Shown here piece by piece: positions 8,267-20,257 of a stretch of 64,000 nucleotides of DNA. A program made the translations under genes and the position numbers. This stretch comes from Planctomycetota bacterium (GTDB lineage: Bacteria > Planctomycetota > GCA-002687715). A model generated the notes under the pieces. The model worked only from the letters and a program-made list of their open reading frames with translations, was not told where the DNA came from and did no database searches. Position 1 is the stretch's first letter, and every line of letters starts with the position of its first letter. The stretch covers positions 90,415-154,414 of the forward strand of contig SIAO01000002.1 of assembly GCA_009691765.1 (NCBI GenBank). The letters run 5' to 3'.

Positions 8267-9271
8267 TCAGCGCAGGCCAAGAGCGGCAGCTTGTTCGAAC
8301 TCGCCTGCCTCGCTGTGGATTTGAAACACCAATTCGAGCGCCTTGGCTTGGCGCGTCAGGATGCGCAGCACGCGTTGGCGCATACGCGGCCAGTGCTCTG
8401 GCGCGACGCAGCGGCGCAACGCCTCAAACGCGGCAAGTGTCGGATGAGCGAACAGCGCACGCTCGCGTGAGCGACACTGCGCACGTCCCCCCGTTGTAGG
8501 CTCAAGCGCCACCAGTTCATCGTGAATAGCCACCACACGCTCGCGCTGCCAAGTGCGGACGCTGTGGAGTGCCCGCCGCGCCACGGCCAATGCTTCCTCA
8601 TACATGCCAGCACGCTGCATCGTGCGCAACAGATCCAACACATCCCCGGTGCGTCTCCAATGCTCTTTGGCCACCAAGACGGCGAGCGCGAAAGATCCAT
8701 CCACGGCAAGCACTTCGCCCATCAAGCGATTGAGTCTGTGGCGCTCCGCCAGCAAGAGAGTCCGACGCAGTTCATCAGGTGCGCCAGCGATAGGAGGCAG
8801 AACCAACGGCAACTCTGCAAGTCGCTGCCTCAGGAGTTCTGCGATCAGCCTGCGTTCAACATCTGAATGCGTGACGCGGAGCAGCAACAGATCCCAATCG
8901 GCGCAATGGCCAGCAGGATCGTCAACCCACAGCTCAAAGATGGAACGCAACGCTTTCGGGCGATCAAGGTCGACAGCGCCGCTCAACACAAGCTCGAGAA
9001 TGCCCGACAACTTCGGGAACAACCCTGCAGCACGCCCAATAGGGTCATGCAAAGCGTCGAACTGTCTTTGAAGCAAGCGCACACTTTCGATCGCCACATC
9101 CATCACAGCCACAGGTTCGCTGCGTGCGAGGCGGCGCAGTTCGTCCACCAACAGACACAACTTCGGAAGCGCGGCCACCGCAGTCGGTTCAGACGCAGGT
9201 GCTTGAGCAGCACTCAGTGTCGCCGAGAACCGACGCGACCAACGCAAGGCGGCAACACCTTTGACACCCAT
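8267..9271 (-). CDS. Hypothetical helical protein
   Basis: 334 aa, not assigned. It is rich in Leu, Ala and Arg, with no signal peptide, membrane segment or cysteine pattern. The second half has repeated helix pairs (residues about 195-320, for example DVLDLLRTMQRAGMYEEALA and A-K-A-L-E-L-V-F-Q-I-H-S-E-A-G-E-F-E-Q-A-A) that read like TPR-type repeats, so a scaffold role is plausible. Its ATG overlaps the stop of the upstream secreted-protein gene by one base (TGATG), indicating translational coupling and perhaps a shared function. Confidence 0.55.
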   Translation of the reverse strand: MGVKGVAALRWSRRFSATLSAAQAPASEPTAVAALPKLCLLVDELRRLARSEPVAVMDVAIESVRLLQRQFDALHDPIGRAAGLFPKLSGILELVLSGAVDLDRPKALRSIFELWVDDPAGHCADWDLLLLRVTHSDVERRLIAELLRQRLAELPLVLPPIAGAPDELRRTLLLAERHRLNRLMGEVLAVDGSFALAVLVAKEHWRRTGDVLDLLRTMQRAGMYEEALAVARRALHSVRTWQRERVVAIHDELVALEPTTGGRAQCRSRERALFAHPTLAAFEALRRCVAPEHWPRMRQRVLRILTRQAKALELVFQIHSEAGEFEQAAALGLR

Positions 9272-10206
9272 CAGCGTGCAAGACCTTCGGCCGTGAAGCG
9301 CGCTGCATCCGCCGGCTTATTCACACACCGCGCACTGAATTGCAATACGAGGAACGCACCGTCGGTGCCCCAAAGCAGTTTGCGCGACGTGCTCAAGCGG
9401 AAGCCATCACAGTCGCCGTTGGTGTCTGTGAAACTCACGCGCGCTTTGCTCTCAGTGTCCACCGCGCCCCGCAGCAGCGCCGCATTGCTGCGATCGAAGA
9501 CCAAGCGCAGCGGGTCCTTGCGTCCATGACGAGGACGCGCGCGCAACTGCGCCAACGCTTGTTTGCCCTCAGAGGCTTCACCCGTGTGTTCGAACGCCAT
9601 GTGCACAGGATCGAGCGGCAGCAAATCGAAGAGCAGCACCGGGCCACGCAACACGATGGCCAGAGGATCTTCGCCAAGCGGCAACGCACCCTTCTCTGCT
9701 GTGTGACGCCAAGCACTGCAACGCCCAGCGCTCGTGGTGACGAACAGGATGCGTTCTTCAGCAGCCTTCACGCCACGCTCCTCCCCAGCAATCTGCAAGC
9801 GCTCGCGCAACGTGCCGTCCGTGGAACGCAGCGCCTCATAGCGCCCGCGTGCTTGCCATAGCAACCCAACAGGACCGTACTCAGCCGCGACGAAGTCCGC
9901 CGCCTGCGAACGCACACTCTTCATGCGCTTCTCGAGCGCCGCAAGGAATGACAACGCTCGTTCTTCCGGCACAGGCTTGAAACGCACCGCGCTACTTCCG
10001 CCGTCTTGCGTTGGCTCTGGTTCGCTCGCGTCGTCGCGCCGCTCCTTCGCAATGCGCTCTGCGCCGGCACGCTGCGTTCGCTCTGCTGCTGCGCCAAAGC
10101 CGCGCTCGCGCGGCTCATTACGCGGTGCTGGCGGGCGCGCTTGAGCGCCAGCAACTTGCGTGAATAGAAACAAAACAAACGCCAAAACCAGTGAGCTTCT
10201 CCGCAT
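9271..10206 (-). CDS. Secreted protein of unknown function
   Basis: 311 aa from ATG 10206. That start is chosen because it directly opens a signal peptide (MRRSSLVLAFVLFLFTQVAGAQA) and has GGAGA 8 nt upstream; a longer reading from 10239 would bury the signal peptide. After an Arg/Glu/Pro-rich low-complexity stretch (residues about 24-75), the remaining 230 residues form a mixed alpha/beta region (R-Y-E-A-L-R-S, L-L-F-D-L-L-P-L-D-P). Its rhythm loosely resembles LolA/LolB-type lipoprotein-carrier folds, but I cannot confirm this. It is the first gene of a two-gene minus-strand unit with the hypothetical helical protein downstream. Confidence 0.55.
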   Translation of the reverse strand: MRRSSLVLAFVLFLFTQVAGAQARPPAPRNEPRERGFGAAAERTQRAGAERIAKERRDDASEPEPTQDGGSSAVRFKPVPEERALSFLAALEKRMKSVRSQAADFVAAEYGPVGLLWQARGRYEALRSTDGTLRERLQIAGEERGVKAAEERILFVTTSAGRCSAWRHTAEKGALPLGEDPLAIVLRGPVLLFDLLPLDPVHMAFEHTGEASEGKQALAQLRARPRHGRKDPLRLVFDRSNAALLRGAVDTESKARVSFTDTNGDCDGFRLSTSRKLLWGTDGAFLVLQFSARCVNKPADAARFTAEGLAR

Positions 10207-10368
10207 CACGCTTTCTCCACAGATCACCATACGGTTCATATACAGAACAGCTTAGCCACGGTCGATGAGGTACGTGTCCGAAGCGCACGCAATATTCTCA
10301 GGGCAACCTGAAGCGACGCCGCGAGTGAGCTTGAAGCTTTGAGAAACACTCCCTGGAGTCAAGGCACA

Positions 10369-12915
10369 GTGAAGCATCTTCTCAATACACCCTCTTGGTT
10401 GGTCCTGCTCTGCGCGCTTGGGCTCAGCCTTCAGGCTCAGGGGTTGCGACTTGAGGTCACCAACCCAACGACGAGCAGCATACAGAACACGCCTGTCAGT
10501 TTTGGCGTGCCAGCTCCTGCGAACTGGAATATCACTTCCATGCAGCAGTACTCCTTCGGCGTAGTGGATGCTGGAAACACGCCGGTACCAACGCAATTCA
10601 AAGTGCTCTCACGGTGGGGTGGCGACCGCAGCGATGTGACCAAACCTATTCGTTGGGTGCTAGTGACCTTTCCTGCAACGGTTGGAGCAAGCACGACAGC
10701 AACTTATTGGCTGCGCACAACGCCCACGCTTGGCGGCCTACTAAGCATCAACACCACGAGCAGTGACATCGTGGTGCAAACGAAGCCGGGCACGCAATTC
10801 ACCATCGATAAACTTGCCTTCCGCTTGTTCCGTTCCGTGTTGGTGAACGGATCCACCATCGTGGCTGCCCCGGGTGGTGGCCTCGAACTCACTGACCCGA
10901 ACGGCGCCATAGTCCCAGCGACTGTGACGGAAACCGTCGTGGAAAGCTCAGGTTCGGTGCGTGCGGTGCTGCGCCAGCGCGGCACCATCGGTGCACTGCG
11001 CTTCACTTGTCGGTGGACGTTTCATTCTGAACGCGCCGATGTGGGTGTCGATTTCACTCTCGAAAACCCAGGTGCTTACGGGCACTTCTTCTCGGTGACG
11101 CCTGGCACCAGCTACTTCGATTCTTTCTATCTACGACTCCCGGTGCAATCTGCGGCGCTGCTCACAACGCCGACGGAGTCCACCGTGTTGGCTGGGCAAC
11201 AGTGGCGCCTCGACCAATCGTTCAACATGACCAATATGACGGACCAGCTCCAAAACTTCAGCTGGACGTCGACGCTTGGCAATACCGGAGTCGGCAGCGG
11301 GTCGCGCTTCTGTGGCGCGGTGGACTTGAGCGGTGGGTCTGGCGGCGTCACGGTTGCCATGGATCGCTTCTGGCAGAACTACCCCAAGGCCTACAAGGCT
11401 GCGAACTCTGAGCTGAAGATTGGCTTGTGGCCAGAATGGGGCAATGGTCCTGAATACCGCGGCATCTACGCCACGCCGACCTCACTCGATCCCATCGATC
11501 CGATGGCGGTGTCCAACTACCGCTTCGAAGGCGGACGCTGGAAAGCCCACCGCATGAACTTCGACTTTCATAACGGTGATCGTTCTGGAGCCGCCGTGGG
11601 CTTGAGTGCAGAGCGCACCAACCGCCCGCTGATGGGCCGCGCCGATCCGCTGTGGACCAAGCGCAGTTTCGCGACTGGAATGATTTTCACCGAACGCCGC
11701 GACTGGACAGGTGCACCCACACTACAACGCGCGGACCGCCTTGCAGAAATCGCGGTGATGGACTCCGCCGCGGATCCGATCCCCACCTACGGCCAAATGG
11801 GACTGCCCGGTTTCCGCAACAACGGTGGTCCATGGGGCGGACGCAATTTCTATGGCTGGGACAACTTTGGTGACATCCCTTGGGCCGATGGTTACTCCAG
11901 CCTGCACTACGACTGGCCCATGTCCATGATGTTGAATTGGGTGCGCGGCGGGGACTACGACTTCTTCGATACCGGCCGCGACATGGCCTGGATTCGCCGC
12001 GACTACAAACAAAATCACAGCACGAACACGAGTGAGTTCTGGCGTGGGGCAGCCTCCTACGAAAAGGGCTGGTGGGGCGGCAACTACCGTTGGGGTGAGC
12101 AGAGCCACACTTGGATTCACGGAGTGCTCCTGCACTACGTGCTCACTGGTGAAGAGGCCAGCCGCGAAGCCGCCATCGAATGCGCCGAGTACCAAGTGCG
12201 CAACACGCCACGCAACTGGAACGGACAATGGGGCGCTCGCATCCCAGGCTGGGCCATCGAGTGCTTGCTCGACGCGTGGAACTACCTCGGCAACCCTGTG
12301 TACCTCGCAGAGGCGCGCGCCGGTGTGGCACGCTTCGAGCAGATCGAATTGCAACAAGGCGGCAATGGCTACACCATTGATCAAGCCACGGCATACTCCG
12401 GCGGCGGCCTCACCATCCCCGCCAACTGCGCTCCGTGGATGCACAACATCTTCTACAACGCGGCCGCACGCTACAGCGTCTGCACCAACGACATACAGTT
12501 TGTGCCGTTCTTGAACCGCATGTCCAACTGGTTCACGACGCAAGTCATCATTCCCGCGACCGGGACAAACTCAGCATTGCGTTTGCCCGGCGTGCACTCG
12601 CAATGGGCACCGGGCTGGAGTGGCGGTGAATCGCTGCACTTGCTGTGGCCCATGCTGGAGAGCATGACCTGGAACTTCGTGCTCACCGGCAACAGCAACT
12701 CTTACACCATGGCCGCTTCGATCTTCGATGTGCTCACGCGCTTCTATCAAGCGCCTGTGGCTTCGACGGTGAATCTGAACGCGTCCAACACTTGGTCGCC
12801 GATCACCTTCCACATGAACCAATACCCGGGGACTGAAAGCAAGATCCTCGGTAATGCATTGCGCTGGAGCTTGTCACTGCCGGGGGCCTACACATGGGTC
12901 AACGGGACGTGGTGA
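10369..12915 (+). CDS. Large secreted PcRGLX/YetA-like protein, putative polysaccharide lyase/hydrolase
   Basis: 848 aa from GTG 10369. This start gives a clean signal peptide (M-K-H-L-L-N-T-P-S-W-L-V-L-L-C-A-L-G-L); a TTG ten codons earlier is the alternative. The N-terminal domain opens with L-E-V-T-N-P and then P-V-S-F-G-V-P. Further on, P-I-R-W-V-L-V-T-F matches the RIFT-like first domain of PcRGLX/YetA exo-rhamnogalacturonan-lyase-like proteins (family knowledge). The C-terminal 350 residues are rich in Trp, Tyr and Gly, with helix-hairpin character (for example SHTWIHGVLLHYVLTGEEA) consistent with an alpha/alpha toroid. Substrate and mechanism are not proven. It is monocistronic, with its own terminator 38 nt after the stop. 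Confidence 0.6.
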   Translation: MKHLLNTPSWLVLLCALGLSLQAQGLRLEVTNPTTSSIQNTPVSFGVPAPANWNITSMQQYSFGVVDAGNTPVPTQFKVLSRWGGDRSDVTKPIRWVLVTFPATVGASTTATYWLRTTPTLGGLLSINTTSSDIVVQTKPGTQFTIDKLAFRLFRSVLVNGSTIVAAPGGGLELTDPNGAIVPATVTETVVESSGSVRAVLRQRGTIGALRFTCRWTFHSERADVGVDFTLENPGAYGHFFSVTPGTSYFDSFYLRLPVQSAALLTTPTESTVLAGQQWRLDQSFNMTNMTDQLQNFSWTSTLGNTGVGSGSRFCGAVDLSGGSGGVTVAMDRFWQNYPKAYKAANSELKIGLWPEWGNGPEYRGIYATPTSLDPIDPMAVSNYRFEGGRWKAHRMNFDFHNGDRSGAAVGLSAERTNRPLMGRADPLWTKRSFATGMIFTERRDWTGAPTLQRADRLAEIAVMDSAADPIPTYGQMGLPGFRNNGGPWGGRNFYGWDNFGDIPWADGYSSLHYDWPMSMMLNWVRGGDYDFFDTGRDMAWIRRDYKQNHSTNTSEFWRGAASYEKGWWGGNYRWGEQSHTWIHGVLLHYVLTGEEASREAAIECAEYQVRNTPRNWNGQWGARIPGWAIECLLDAWNYLGNPVYLAEARAGVARFEQIELQQGGNGYTIDQATAYSGGGLTIPANCAPWMHNIFYNAAARYSVCTNDIQFVPFLNRMSNWFTTQVIIPATGTNSALRLPGVHSQWAPGWSGGESLHLLWPMLESMTWNFVLTGNSNSYTMAASIFDVLTRFYQAPVASTVNLNASNTWSPITFHMNQYPGTESKILGNALRWSLSLPGAYTWVNGTW

Positions 12916-12952
12916 ACTTCGGCTAGCGTTTCCTGACACCTTCCATCGCCCT

Positions 12953-12990
12953 GGACCGCTCGGTCCGTCCTTCCCGAGCGGTCCCCTTTT

Positions 12991-12992
<2 letters not shown>
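12953..12992 (+). terminator. Rho-independent terminator of the PcRGLX-like gene
   Basis: Perfect 11-bp arms GGACCGCTCGG (12953-12963) and CCGAGCGGTCC (12974-12984) with a 10-nt loop are followed by CCTTTTTT. The T-run lies only on the plus-strand side. It abuts the stop codon of the convergent DUF255 gene. Confidence 0.88.
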
Positions 12993-15018
<2,026 letters not shown>

Positions 15019-15073
15019 TGCTGCGCTCCAGCGCACACTATCACTCAGAATGGTCGCTGCGCCCTGCGTGCGG

Positions 15074-15079
15074 TAATCT
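15074..15079 (+). promoter_or_regulatory. -10 element TAATCT, 9 nt before ATG 15089
   Basis: The position would place the transcription start 0-3 nt before the ATG; no Shine-Dalgarno sequence is present. Confidence 0.45.
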
Positions 15080-15088
15080 TCGCGCGCC

Positions 15089-17857
15089 ATGCAGAGGGAC
15101 AACAGACCAAGCGCCGCCACCTTTGCCGGAGTCTTCCTCATCGCTTTTAGCGTGCTCTTGCTGGAAGTGGCCATCACGCGCGTGTTCGCCATCGTGATGT
15201 GGCACCACTTCGCCTACATGGTGATCTCGTTGGCGCTCTTGGGTTTCGGCGCCAGTGGCAGCTTGCTCACCGCGCGCGGCGCTTCAAAACCCGCAGGGCT
15301 CAGCCCACGCGCCGTGACCTTCGCGGCCAGTGCCTACGGTGCTGCGGTTGTAGCCGCCTTCATGCTCGTCACGCGCATTGAAGTGGACAGTTTAGAAATC
15401 TGGAACGACGCTTCTGGGGTTGTCGGTTTGCTCGGGTGCTTTCTCGCGCTCTCGCTGCCCTTCTTGATGGCTGGCCTCGCTCTCGGCGGCACTTTCACGC
15501 GGCATCCCAAACACATCTCCACACTCTATGGCGTAGATCTCATTGGCAGCGCGTGCGGCGGAGCTTTCGCGCCATTGTTGCTCGAATCCTATGGCTCTAC
15601 CGCGACAGTGATGCTGGCCGCCGGCATCGGCGCGCTCGCGGCGCTGGCATTCTCACGCGGCTTGCCTCCGCGTGTCGCCGCCATTCCATGTGCGCTCACT
15701 ATCGCGCTCACTTTCGCCTGCGTCGGTTTCTGCGGTGGCTTCGGTGTGGTGCCCGCTTTGAACTGGCATGTGCCCTTCGCGCCGCACAAAGAAGTGCCGC
15801 GCCTATTTCCCGACGGGAAGAGCGAAACCACGCTGCACTCTGCAACGGCCCAAGTGGATATTTCCAATCCCACCGAAGCCTACATGTCCATCGGCGGACA
15901 CTTCGGCGATGTGGATTGGATGCGCGCCGAACAACGCGCCGTGACGCAAGACGGCACAGCGCCGACGGTGCTCTACAAAGATGCCAGCAGCATCGAGCGT
16001 TTTCCGGCACTCGATGATTCGCAAGCAGCCTCTGGCTACATCGCACACCGCGCGGCGGGGCGCAAAAAACTGGATGTCTTAGTGATTGGCTGCGGCGGTG
16101 GCGTCGATGTCATGACGGCGCTCTACTGCGGCGCCGCCTCTGTCGTCGCTGTGGACGTGAACACAGCCATGATCCACATGGTGAAGTCTCTGTATGCGAA
16201 CTACATCGGGCACTTGTTTGATGACCCGCGCGTGACGCTGGTGAATGCTGAAGGCCGTGCCTATGCGCGCTCCAGCGACAAGTTGTATGACCAAATCCAA
16301 CTGAGCGGCGTCGACACCTACACCGCTCTCGCAAGTGGCGCGTACACACTTTCGGAGAGCTACCTCTACACAGTTGAAGCCGTGCGCGATTTCGTGGAGC
16401 ACTTGAAGCCCGACGGCATCGTCACTTGGTCGCGCTTCATGATGACCTACCCGAAGCAGGCGCGCGAAACGATTCGCCTCGCCAACATCGCACGCACCGC
16501 GCTGGAAGACATGGGCACGCCTGAACCGTGGCGCCACATCGTGGTGCTGCAAGCCCACGGTTGGGCTTCCACCATGGTGAAGCGCAGCCCATGGACGGAA
16601 CAAGAACTCGTCGCGTTACGCGAGTTCAGCGCGAAGCAGAATTTCCTTGGCATGGTGTTTGACCCAGGCCGAGGGCCAGACGGCCCCTTCGAAGGCTCGC
16701 GCATGGCCACTATCACCTGCAAAATCCGCGCCGACGCGGCCTTGCGTGACGCGGCGCAGAGCATTTCCGGCGTCAGTCATGACGGGCCTGTGCCCGCTGA
16801 GTGGTCAAAGGCTGCCACCGCGAGTTTTCGCGCCGCTGCCGATGGTGACAACGCACTGTCAGAGCGTCTGCTCGATGAGTTCCTCACGACGCTGCCTGTC
16901 GACGTGCGTGCGCCCAGCCGCAGCGTGCTGCTGCAAGCCACAGAAAACTTGCTGGGTTTCATGAAGGCAGAAGCCACTTACTTCAAAGCGCAGCAACTGG
17001 ATTTCGCAACGCTGATTCGCGGCGAGCGCGCCGAGCATGACGCTTTCGTAGCCAACTACTTTTACGACCTCTCTCCGTCTCGCGACGACCGCCCCTTCTT
17101 CTTCGATTACTTCCGCCTCTCGCGCTTCCGCGAAGCTGCTGCACGCAAGGGCGATTGGAAGGATGAGTACCACCCAGATTTTCCAGTAGGCCACATGGTG
17201 TTGCTCACTTCGGTGCTGCAAATCATGGTGCTCGCTGCCGTGTTCATTCTGCTGCCGTTGCGCCGCCTGCGTCACAAGGGCGTCGTAATCCATAGTCGCT
17301 GGCGCTGGTTCGCGTGGTTCGGCGCCCTGGGTGTCGGTTTCATGTTTCTCGAAATCGCGTTGATGCAGAAGCTGACGCTGTTCCTCGGACATCCGGCCTA
17401 CGCATTGTCCGTGGTGCTCACCGGCATGCTCGCATTCAGTGGGCTTGGTTCGTTACTCAGCGCGCGCGTGAAATCCAGCGGAGCACGCTCGCTCACTCTC
17501 GTGGTGTTGGGCATCGCTGTGCTCGGGGTCGCGAACGCGCTGTGGCTCGGCGACATCTTGGACGCATTGCTCGGGCTTTCCTTCACTTTGCGCGTGGGCG
17601 TAGCCATGCTGATCTTGGCGCCAATCTCGCTCCTGCTTGGAATGCCCTTCCCTCTCGGCATCCGTGCGCTTGAAGGTTGCGCCCCCACACTCGTGCCTTG
17701 GGGCTGGGCTGTGAACGGATTCTTGAGCGTGCTCAGTTCCATGCTGGCCACTTTGATGGCCATGCAGACCGGCTTCGCCATGCTGCTCTTCACCGCTTCG
17801 ATCTTGTATGTGCTGGGGTTGCTCGCCGTGCGACGCTTGCTGCCCGTGACGGCTTAG
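15089..17857 (+). CDS. Membrane-integrated spermidine-synthase-like methyltransferase-fold protein
   Basis: 922 aa with three parts. The N-terminal membrane domain (about residues 10-230) opens with [13 protein letters not shown]. The middle soluble domain has the nucleotide-binding strand [12 protein letters not shown] (about residues 330-341), then acidic VVAVDV and [21 protein letters not shown], as in spermine/spermidine synthase folds. The C-terminal membrane domain has the family landmark [20 protein letters not shown] (about residues 747-766). Proteins of this architecture are common in Planctomycetota, Myxococcota and others and lack an assigned reaction; aminopropyl transfer is not implied. 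It is divergent from the DUF255 gene and convergent with the HAD gene. Confidence 0.82.
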   Translation: MQRDNRPSAATFAGVFLIAFSVLLLEVAITRVFAIVMWHHFAYMVISLALLGFGASGSLLTARGASKPAGLSPRAVTFAASAYGAAVVAAFMLVTRIEVDSLEIWNDASGVVGLLGCFLALSLPFLMAGLALGGTFTRHPKHISTLYGVDLIGSACGGAFAPLLLESYGSTATVMLAAGIGALAALAFSRGLPPRVAAIPCALTIALTFACVGFCGGFGVVPALNWHVPFAPHKEVPRLFPDGKSETTLHSATAQVDISNPTEAYMSIGGHFGDVDWMRAEQRAVTQDGTAPTVLYKDASSIERFPALDDSQAASGYIAHRAAGRKKLDVLVIGCGGGVDVMTALYCGAASVVAVDVNTAMIHMVKSLYANYIGHLFDDPRVTLVNAEGRAYARSSDKLYDQIQLSGVDTYTALASGAYTLSESYLYTVEAVRDFVEHLKPDGIVTWSRFMMTYPKQARETIRLANIARTALEDMGTPEPWRHIVVLQAHGWASTMVKRSPWTEQELVALREFSAKQNFLGMVFDPGRGPDGPFEGSRMATITCKIRADAALRDAAQSISGVSHDGPVPAEWSKAATASFRAAADGDNALSERLLDEFLTTLPVDVRAPSRSVLLQATENLLGFMKAEATYFKAQQLDFATLIRGERAEHDAFVANYFYDLSPSRDDRPFFFDYFRLSRFREAAARKGDWKDEYHPDFPVGHMVLLTSVLQIMVLAAVFILLPLRRLRHKGVVIHSRWRWFAWFGALGVGFMFLEIALMQKLTLFLGHPAYALSVVLTGMLAFSGLGSLLSARVKSSGARSLTLVVLGIAVLGVANALWLGDILDALLGLSFTLRVGVAMLILAPISLLLGMPFPLGIRALEGCAPTLVPWGWAVNGFLSVLSSMLATLMAMQTGFAMLLFTASILYVLGLLAVRRLLPVTA

Positions 17858-17883
17858 GCGTCCGCCGCCGCGCGCCGCGGCTA

Positions 17884-18603
17884 TCAACAACGGAACGACG
17901 GAATAGCAATGAGCTGCGCGTCTGGCGCTTCAGCATCCGGCGAATGCACCGTGAGCAACAAGAAGTGCTGCGCCCCGGGGAAACTGCGCAAGAACAGATT
18001 CGCGTTGCCAGGCTCGTTTTCAAAAGTCGCGACGACGGTTCCGCCGAGCGCTGCAATCGCCGTTAGCGCTTGTTGCTTGAACGCACGATCTGCGGTTTCG
18101 AAGTTGGGTTTCAAGTGCAAGATTGCGTGCCCGCCGTACAGCGGAAACCCATGCTGCACGAGCGACGCTGCGGTGCCTTGTTCCATGCCGCCGACATGCC
18201 GCCCTGTCAGGTAATAGAGCAGCGCACCCTCGGCACGACATTTCGCAGCAAACGCCACCGCACCTTCGAGCGGTTCATCGTGCAGCACATACTCGTTGGT
18301 GAAGAAGCGCTCCGCCCAGAACTTTTTCAAACGCGCATGCAGCGTTGCATCGTGCAGTCCGCGGGCTTTCAAAGCCTCATTCACATTCCAACCCATGTCG
18401 GCTGGAACGAGATGCTCCACCACCGCCGCCACACCGGGATGGTCCGCGCTGTGCGCGACGCAGAAGTCGCGCAAGATTTTCAGATTCCGCGGGCCCGTGC
18501 AAAACAACGTGGAATCGAGATCGAACACCACCACAGGCACAGCGCCACTTATCGCCGTAGCGCGTACCGCATCGAGCACTTTGTTCAAACTGGCCGCTGG
18601 CAT
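17884..18603 (-). CDS. HAD-superfamily hydrolase
   Basis: 239 aa. ATG 18603 is chosen because a TATGGT hexamer lies 6 nt upstream and the extra N-terminal residues of a longer frame are not family-like. HAD motif I is VVFDLDSTL (nucleophile D-x-D), motif II is the Thr in YYLTGR, and a motif III lysine is plausible in L-K-P-N-F. Motif IV reads T-F-E-N-E-P, with Glu/Asn in place of the usual acidic pair, so metal binding may differ. The substrate is unknown. It is convergent with the spermidine-synthase-like gene (26 nt apart) and divergent from the MFS gene. Confidence 0.8.
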   Translation of the reverse strand: MPAASLNKVLDAVRATAISGAVPVVVFDLDSTLFCTGPRNLKILRDFCVAHSADHPGVAAVVEHLVPADMGWNVNEALKARGLHDATLHARLKKFWAERFFTNEYVLHDEPLEGAVAFAAKCRAEGALLYYLTGRHVGGMEQGTAASLVQHGFPLYGGHAILHLKPNFETADRAFKQQALTAIAALGGTVVATFENEPGNANLFLRSFPGAQHFLLLTVHSPDAEAPDAQLIAIPSFRC

Positions 18604-18609
18604 GGGTGC

Positions 18610-18615
18610 ACCATA
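18610..18615 (-). promoter_or_regulatory. -10 element TATGGT, 6 nt before ATG 18603
   Basis: Read on the minus strand; spacer GCACCC. It predicts a leaderless mRNA for the HAD gene. Confidence 0.45.
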
Positions 18616-18656
18616 GCGCACGCACCGCACGAGAGCATGCACAGCGTGCTCTCGTG

Positions 18657-18662
18657 TAGAGT
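18657..18662 (+). promoter_or_regulatory. -10 element TAGAGT, 9 nt before ATG 18672
   Basis: Divergent partner of the HAD promoter in a 68-nt intergenic space; no Shine-Dalgarno sequence precedes the ATG. Confidence 0.4.
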
Positions 18663-18671
18663 CCGCGCACC

Positions 18672-20075
18672 ATGATCAGCAGCTGGCCAGCGTGGCTCAA
18701 CAATCTGTTGCCAATCGTGCTGCTACTCGCCGCTGTAGCCGCCGTCATCTCGCGCTTGCCGAAAGTCGCGCTTGGGCATTCTCCGGCGTTTCTTAGCCGC
18801 CGCTTGCGCAACTGGCTCCCGCTCGGCCTCGCTTACGCCTTCCTGTACATGGGCCGCTACAACCTCACGGTGGCCAAAGTCGCATTCGGCGACCGCATGA
18901 CCAAAGGAGATTTCGGCACCATCTTCTTTTGGGGAACGCTCATCTACGGCCTCTCCTTCGTGGTGAACGGCCCACTCACCGACCGCTACGGCGGACGCCG
19001 CACCATGCTGTGGGCGACAGGCGGCGCTGCTGTGTGCAATTTGCTGATGGGCCTTGCTGCCACACCAGGCGGGCCCTTTGCCGAGTTCGCGATGGTGCCC
19101 GTGTTCTCGACGCTCTACGCCGCGAACATGTATTTCCAGAGTTTCGGCGCCGTGAGCATCGTGAAGGTGAACGCGCATTGGTTCCACGTGCGCGAGCGCG
19201 GCACTTTCGGCGGCATCTTCGGCATTCTGATTTCGCTTGGCATTTACTTTGCCTACGACTGGGGCCAGATCATCGTCGACAACTTGCCGCTGGCCTACGT
19301 GTTCCATGTGCCGGCGATGATTCTTCTCGCATTCCTCGGAATCACCGCGCTGTGTGTGCGCGACACCCCAGGAGACGCTGGTTTCAAAAATTTCGATTGT
19401 GGCGACGGAAGCTCGGATGATGGCGGTCCTGCGTTACCTGTGTTCGCTGTCGCGAAACGCTTGATCTGCAATCCTGTCGTGCTGACCATCGCGTGCATCG
19501 AGTTTTGCAGTGGCTGGCTGCGCCAAGCGATCATGCAGTGGGGCAAGATCCACGCTTCTGAAACCGGCTCCAAAGACGATTTCGTTCCCGCGCACTGGGG
19601 ATTGCTGCTCTGCATCGCTGGCATCCTTGGTGGCGTCTTCGCCGGCATCGTGTCCGATCACGTGTTTCATTCGCGACGCGGTCCGTCGGCGGGGATTCTG
19701 TACGCGGCCATGGTGCTGGGTTCGCTCGTGATGGTTTGGTGCCTCGGCACGCCGATGCTCGGTTGGCTTCTCGTAGCTATGTCGCTGTGCATCATTGGAG
19801 TGCATGGCATGCTCTCGGGAACTGCGAGCGCTGACTTCGGTGGCAAGCGCAATGTCGGAGTCGCCGTGGGGCTGATCGACGGCATGGTTTATCTCGGCAC
19901 GGCAGCTCAAGCTCTCGTGCTCGGCGCACTCCTGCCTAACGACAAAGTGGCGCAGCGCGACCCCGCCAATTGGGGCGCTTGGCCGTTGGCGATGCTGCCT
20001 TTGGCCGTGATCGGCTTCGCCCTCACGCTGCGCATTTGGAACGCCAAGCCGCGCGGCGCCGGCGCCACCCACTGA
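18672..20075 (+). CDS. MFS transporter, organophosphate:phosphate antiporter (OPA/GlpT/UhpT-like) family
   Basis: 467 aa with about 12 predicted membrane helices. The OPA-type segment M-G-R-Y-N-L-T-V-A-K follows helix 1, and the MFS loop 2-3 motif is GPLTDRYGGRR (about residues 97-107). An extra N-terminal helix precedes the canonical core. The family exchanges organic phosphates (glycerol-3-phosphate, hexose-phosphate) for phosphate; the substrate here is not predictable. It is a single gene whose start is fixed by the ATG behind the TAGAGT element. The next gene is separated by about 180 nt with nothing recognisable in it. Confidence 0.85.
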   Translation: MISSWPAWLNNLLPIVLLLAAVAAVISRLPKVALGHSPAFLSRRLRNWLPLGLAYAFLYMGRYNLTVAKVAFGDRMTKGDFGTIFFWGTLIYGLSFVVNGPLTDRYGGRRTMLWATGGAAVCNLLMGLAATPGGPFAEFAMVPVFSTLYAANMYFQSFGAVSIVKVNAHWFHVRERGTFGGIFGILISLGIYFAYDWGQIIVDNLPLAYVFHVPAMILLAFLGITALCVRDTPGDAGFKNFDCGDGSSDDGGPALPVFAVAKRLICNPVVLTIACIEFCSGWLRQAIMQWGKIHASETGSKDDFVPAHWGLLLCIAGILGGVFAGIVSDHVFHSRRGPSAGILYAAMVLGSLVMVWCLGTPMLGWLLVAMSLCIIGVHGMLSGTASADFGGKRNVGVAVGLIDGMVYLGTAAQALVLGALLPNDKVAQRDPANWGAWPLAMLPLAVIGFALTLRIWNAKPRGAGATH

Positions 20076-20257
20076 GCGCAGCGCCCTCACCGGTGCGTCG
20101 AAGAACCGACACCCCGTTACGAATTGGAAACAACCTACGGTGAATGACCCAACGTACCGCCGGTGGGAGCATTGATCCAAACCACGGATTCCCAATGACT
20201 TGCGTTCCTTCGGCCATTTCAGCTGCGCACGGCACGCTGTGTGCTTATGTGTTTGGC

